This document shows, one piece after another, positions 30,910-32,333 of a stretch of DNA of 32,333 nucleotides. The DNA is from SAR202 cluster bacterium (GTDB lineage: Bacteria; Chloroflexota; Dehalococcoidia; Lucifugimonadales; Lucifugimonadaceae). Every line of letters begins with the position of its first letter. The stretch's first letter is position 1. The stretch lies in contig RQOU01000088.1 of the NCBI GenBank assembly GCA_008373165.1, positions 1-32,333 of the forward strand, in the 5' to 3' direction. A program made the position numbers and the translations under genes. The notes below the pieces were generated by a model. The model saw nothing but the letters and a program-made list of their open reading frames with translations, was not told where the DNA came from and made no database searches.

Positions 30910-32247
30910 TTGGGTAGCTTCTCCTTAAGATGGCGGATTTTGATTGAGACAATTGCTCTTATAGCGACTGTCGCGACAGGGACGTTGCTGTGGGGCCCGA
31001 CCGGCACAATTGCTGCAGGAGTGCTTGCGACGATTATTGTGCTGTTTCGCTCGCTGGGACTTATCCGTGAGTTTTCTGATTTGACAGAAGACGTGGTGCG
31101 AATGACATCCATTGACCGTACTCACCGTTTGAATCCGGCAGGACCAGCGGAATTAGCCCGGTTGGCACGTGCTGTAAATAGGCTTGTAGATCGCGTTGGT
31201 GCTGATATTGCTAAAGAGGAAAGTGAACGCTTTAGATTATCGTCTATATTCAATTCCATGAAAGATGGAGTTGTGGTTGTCGACGATCAGGGCATTATCG
31301 AATCTGTTAATCCAGCTGCTGGCGAGATGCTCGGAGCCGTCGTACCCGTTGAACCTGGTATGCAGTTGACTTCTCTGACCAATCATCCAGACGTGATTGG
31401 GGTCGTTACCTCAGCTATACAGAGTGGTAACCCAGAAAGTACAGAAATAGAGCTTTTTGACAATCAGGGTACTTTGGCGGCGTTGGCAACTCCTTTTCCC
31501 AGACCTGATACGAAAATGGTTCGGGCATTATTATTATTAACAGATTTAACTGGAGTACGACGTTTAGACACAACTCGCAGGGAGTTTGTGTCTAATGCTT
31601 CTCATGAATTGCGTACTCCACTATCCGGAATTCGTGCTTCGGCAGAAACTCTTCAACTTAGCGGGATTGATGATATGGCGGGGCGAAAGCAGTTTCTTGA
31701 GATGATTCTTGAAGACGTTAATCGCATGGACAAACTGATTACGGAGATGCTCGAGCTTTCCCGTTTAGAATCGGGTGAATCTCAACTTGATCTGCAAGAT
31801 GTTGCGCCTAGTGTTTTAACTGACGCCGCTGTATTACAGTTTTCAACGATCATTGAGCAGTCAGATTTAACTCTAGAGTCCTCAATATACCCTGACCTGC
31901 CAGTTGTGAGAGTAGATGTAGAGAAAATGAGCCACGTTTTTGCCAATCTCATCAGCAACGCAATTAAATGGACGCCGCCGGGCGGGACAATAACCATTAA
32001 AACCTGGTTGGACGAAAAATCGGTCCACTTTAGTGTTGCTGACACTGGTCAAGGTATCGATCCTGAACATTTGCCACATGTTTTTGAACGATTTTTTAAG
32101 ACTGATTCCGCTCGATCACAACCTGGTACGGGCTTGGGCCTGTCGATCGCCCGTCATGTTATCGAGGCACATGGTGGAGGCATATCTGCTGCCAGTGATT
32201 TAGGGATTGGGAGTAAGTTTGTATTCCGTATTCCCGTCGCTGAATAG
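30910..32247 (+). CDS. phoR: PhoR-like sensor histidine kinase
   Basis: Membrane-bound histidine kinase, 445 residues. Two close N-terminal membrane segments (about 9-28 and 31-49) have almost no loop between them, so there is no extracytoplasmic sensor domain. Then come a HAMP-like linker (50-105), a PAS domain (about 108-215), HisKA with H232 in SNASHELRTP, and a HATPase with the N box NLISNAIKWTP, G1 DTGQGI and G2 GTGLGLSI. Partner of the regulator 41 bp upstream. The start is TTG at 30910 with a G-rich SD (TCGGGGG) about six bases upstream. This layout matches PhoR kinases that sense through the PstSCAB/PhoU complex, but that is inferred. Confidence 0.88.
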   Translation: MGSFSLRWRILIETIALIATVATGTLLWGPTGTIAAGVLATIIVLFRSLGLIREFSDLTEDVVRMTSIDRTHRLNPAGPAELARLARAVNRLVDRVGADIAKEESERFRLSSIFNSMKDGVVVVDDQGIIESVNPAAGEMLGAVVPVEPGMQLTSLTNHPDVIGVVTSAIQSGNPESTEIELFDNQGTLAALATPFPRPDTKMVRALLLLTDLTGVRRLDTTRREFVSNASHELRTPLSGIRASAETLQLSGIDDMAGRKQFLEMILEDVNRMDKLITEMLELSRLESGESQLDLQDVAPSVLTDAAVLQFSTIIEQSDLTLESSIYPDLPVVRVDVEKMSHVFANLISNAIKWTPPGGTITIKTWLDEKSVHFSVADTGQGIDPEHLPHVFERFFKTDSARSQPGTGLGLSIARHVIEAHGGGISAASDLGIGSKFVFRIPVAE

Positions 32248-32287
32248 GCTCTGCGTCACCTGAGTGTAGAAGCGTGTCGACGCGGAT

Positions 32288-32325
32288 TTAACTACCCGTT
32301 AACTTAGATCTTTTTTGCGTTAACA
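32288..32325 (+). promoter_or_regulatory. candidate Pho box at the window end
   Basis: Direct repeats TTAACT (32288), TTAACT (32299) and TTAACA (32320), spaced 11 and 21 bp, about two 11-bp steps. The TTAACT-n5-TTAACT pair matches the phased TTAACA-like repeats described for Bacillus PhoP boxes. They lie 40 bp after phoR, so they would control the next gene, which is outside the window. Confidence 0.45.
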
Positions 32326-32333
32326 CTTTTTTA

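Noticed and set aside
1-32333. tRNA, rRNA, CRISPR array, insertion sequence or attachment site
   Set aside because: None seen on reading: no cloverleaf with CCA end, no repeat-spacer pattern, no transposase and no flanking duplications.

Overview
The window is a gene-dense bacterial chromosome segment of moderate GC, with no rRNA, tRNA, CRISPR array or insertion sequence that I could see. The gene content suggests a free-living, probably marine Chloroflexota bacterium, perhaps SAR202/Dehalococcoidia-like: a KorAB ferredoxin oxidoreductase, a PPi-type phosphofructokinase, a short EF-Ts, the MEP isoprenoid pathway, and several amidohydrolase and dehydrogenase scavenging genes. This placement is an inference from gene content, not a phylogeny. 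TTG and GTG starts are very common, and many genes have recognisable Shine-Dalgarno (SD) sequences.

Positions 1-4100: the end of a 2-oxoacid:ferredoxin oxidoreductase alpha gene and its beta gene, converging on a plsY-like gene, then a divergent MFS exporter. Positions 4173-8880 (minus strand): an apparent operon reading pfp (PPi-phosphofructokinase), ccmA, ccmB, ccmC, a fused ccmD-like gene and ccmE. This is cytochrome c maturation system I in its classical order, but CcmE is the Cys-type (CxxxY) and the CcmD-like protein carries a signal peptide and an exported domain. ccmF and ccmH are not in the window. A CcdA/DsbD-like thiol transporter that could serve the same process lies at 15504-16436.

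Positions 9086-15298: an accessory metabolic stretch with a deacetylase-type amidohydrolase, an RsuA/RluB pseudouridine synthase, an aldehyde dehydrogenase, an N-acyl-D-amino-acid deacylase and a fumarylacetoacetate-hydrolase-family enzyme. Positions 15504-17443: ccdA divergent from a LuxR-type regulator whose receiver-like domain lacks the phosphoacceptor.

Positions 17444-26811: a conserved housekeeping run in one direction: rpsB, tsf, pyrH, frr, uppS, cdsA, dxr, rseP, a small membrane protein, ispG. It couples ribosome assembly and recycling, UMP supply, undecaprenyl and CDP-diacylglycerol synthesis, the MEP pathway and intramembrane proteolysis. rpsB has a structured leader and a repeat-containing basic tail, and an intrinsic terminator sits 17 bp before pyrH.

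Positions 26822-32333: a YbjQ-family protein (minus), an M28 peptidase, a small Cys-rich basic protein, a Gfo/Idh/MocA oxidoreductase, then a PhoB/PhoR-like two-component system. The last bases hold 11-bp-phased TTAAC repeats that resemble a Pho box in front of whatever follows.

The most unusual material is in the ccm operon: the exported-domain CcmD fusion, the Cys-type CcmE, and a 15-bp tandem repeat before ccmC. I found no sign of a defence system or a mobile element.
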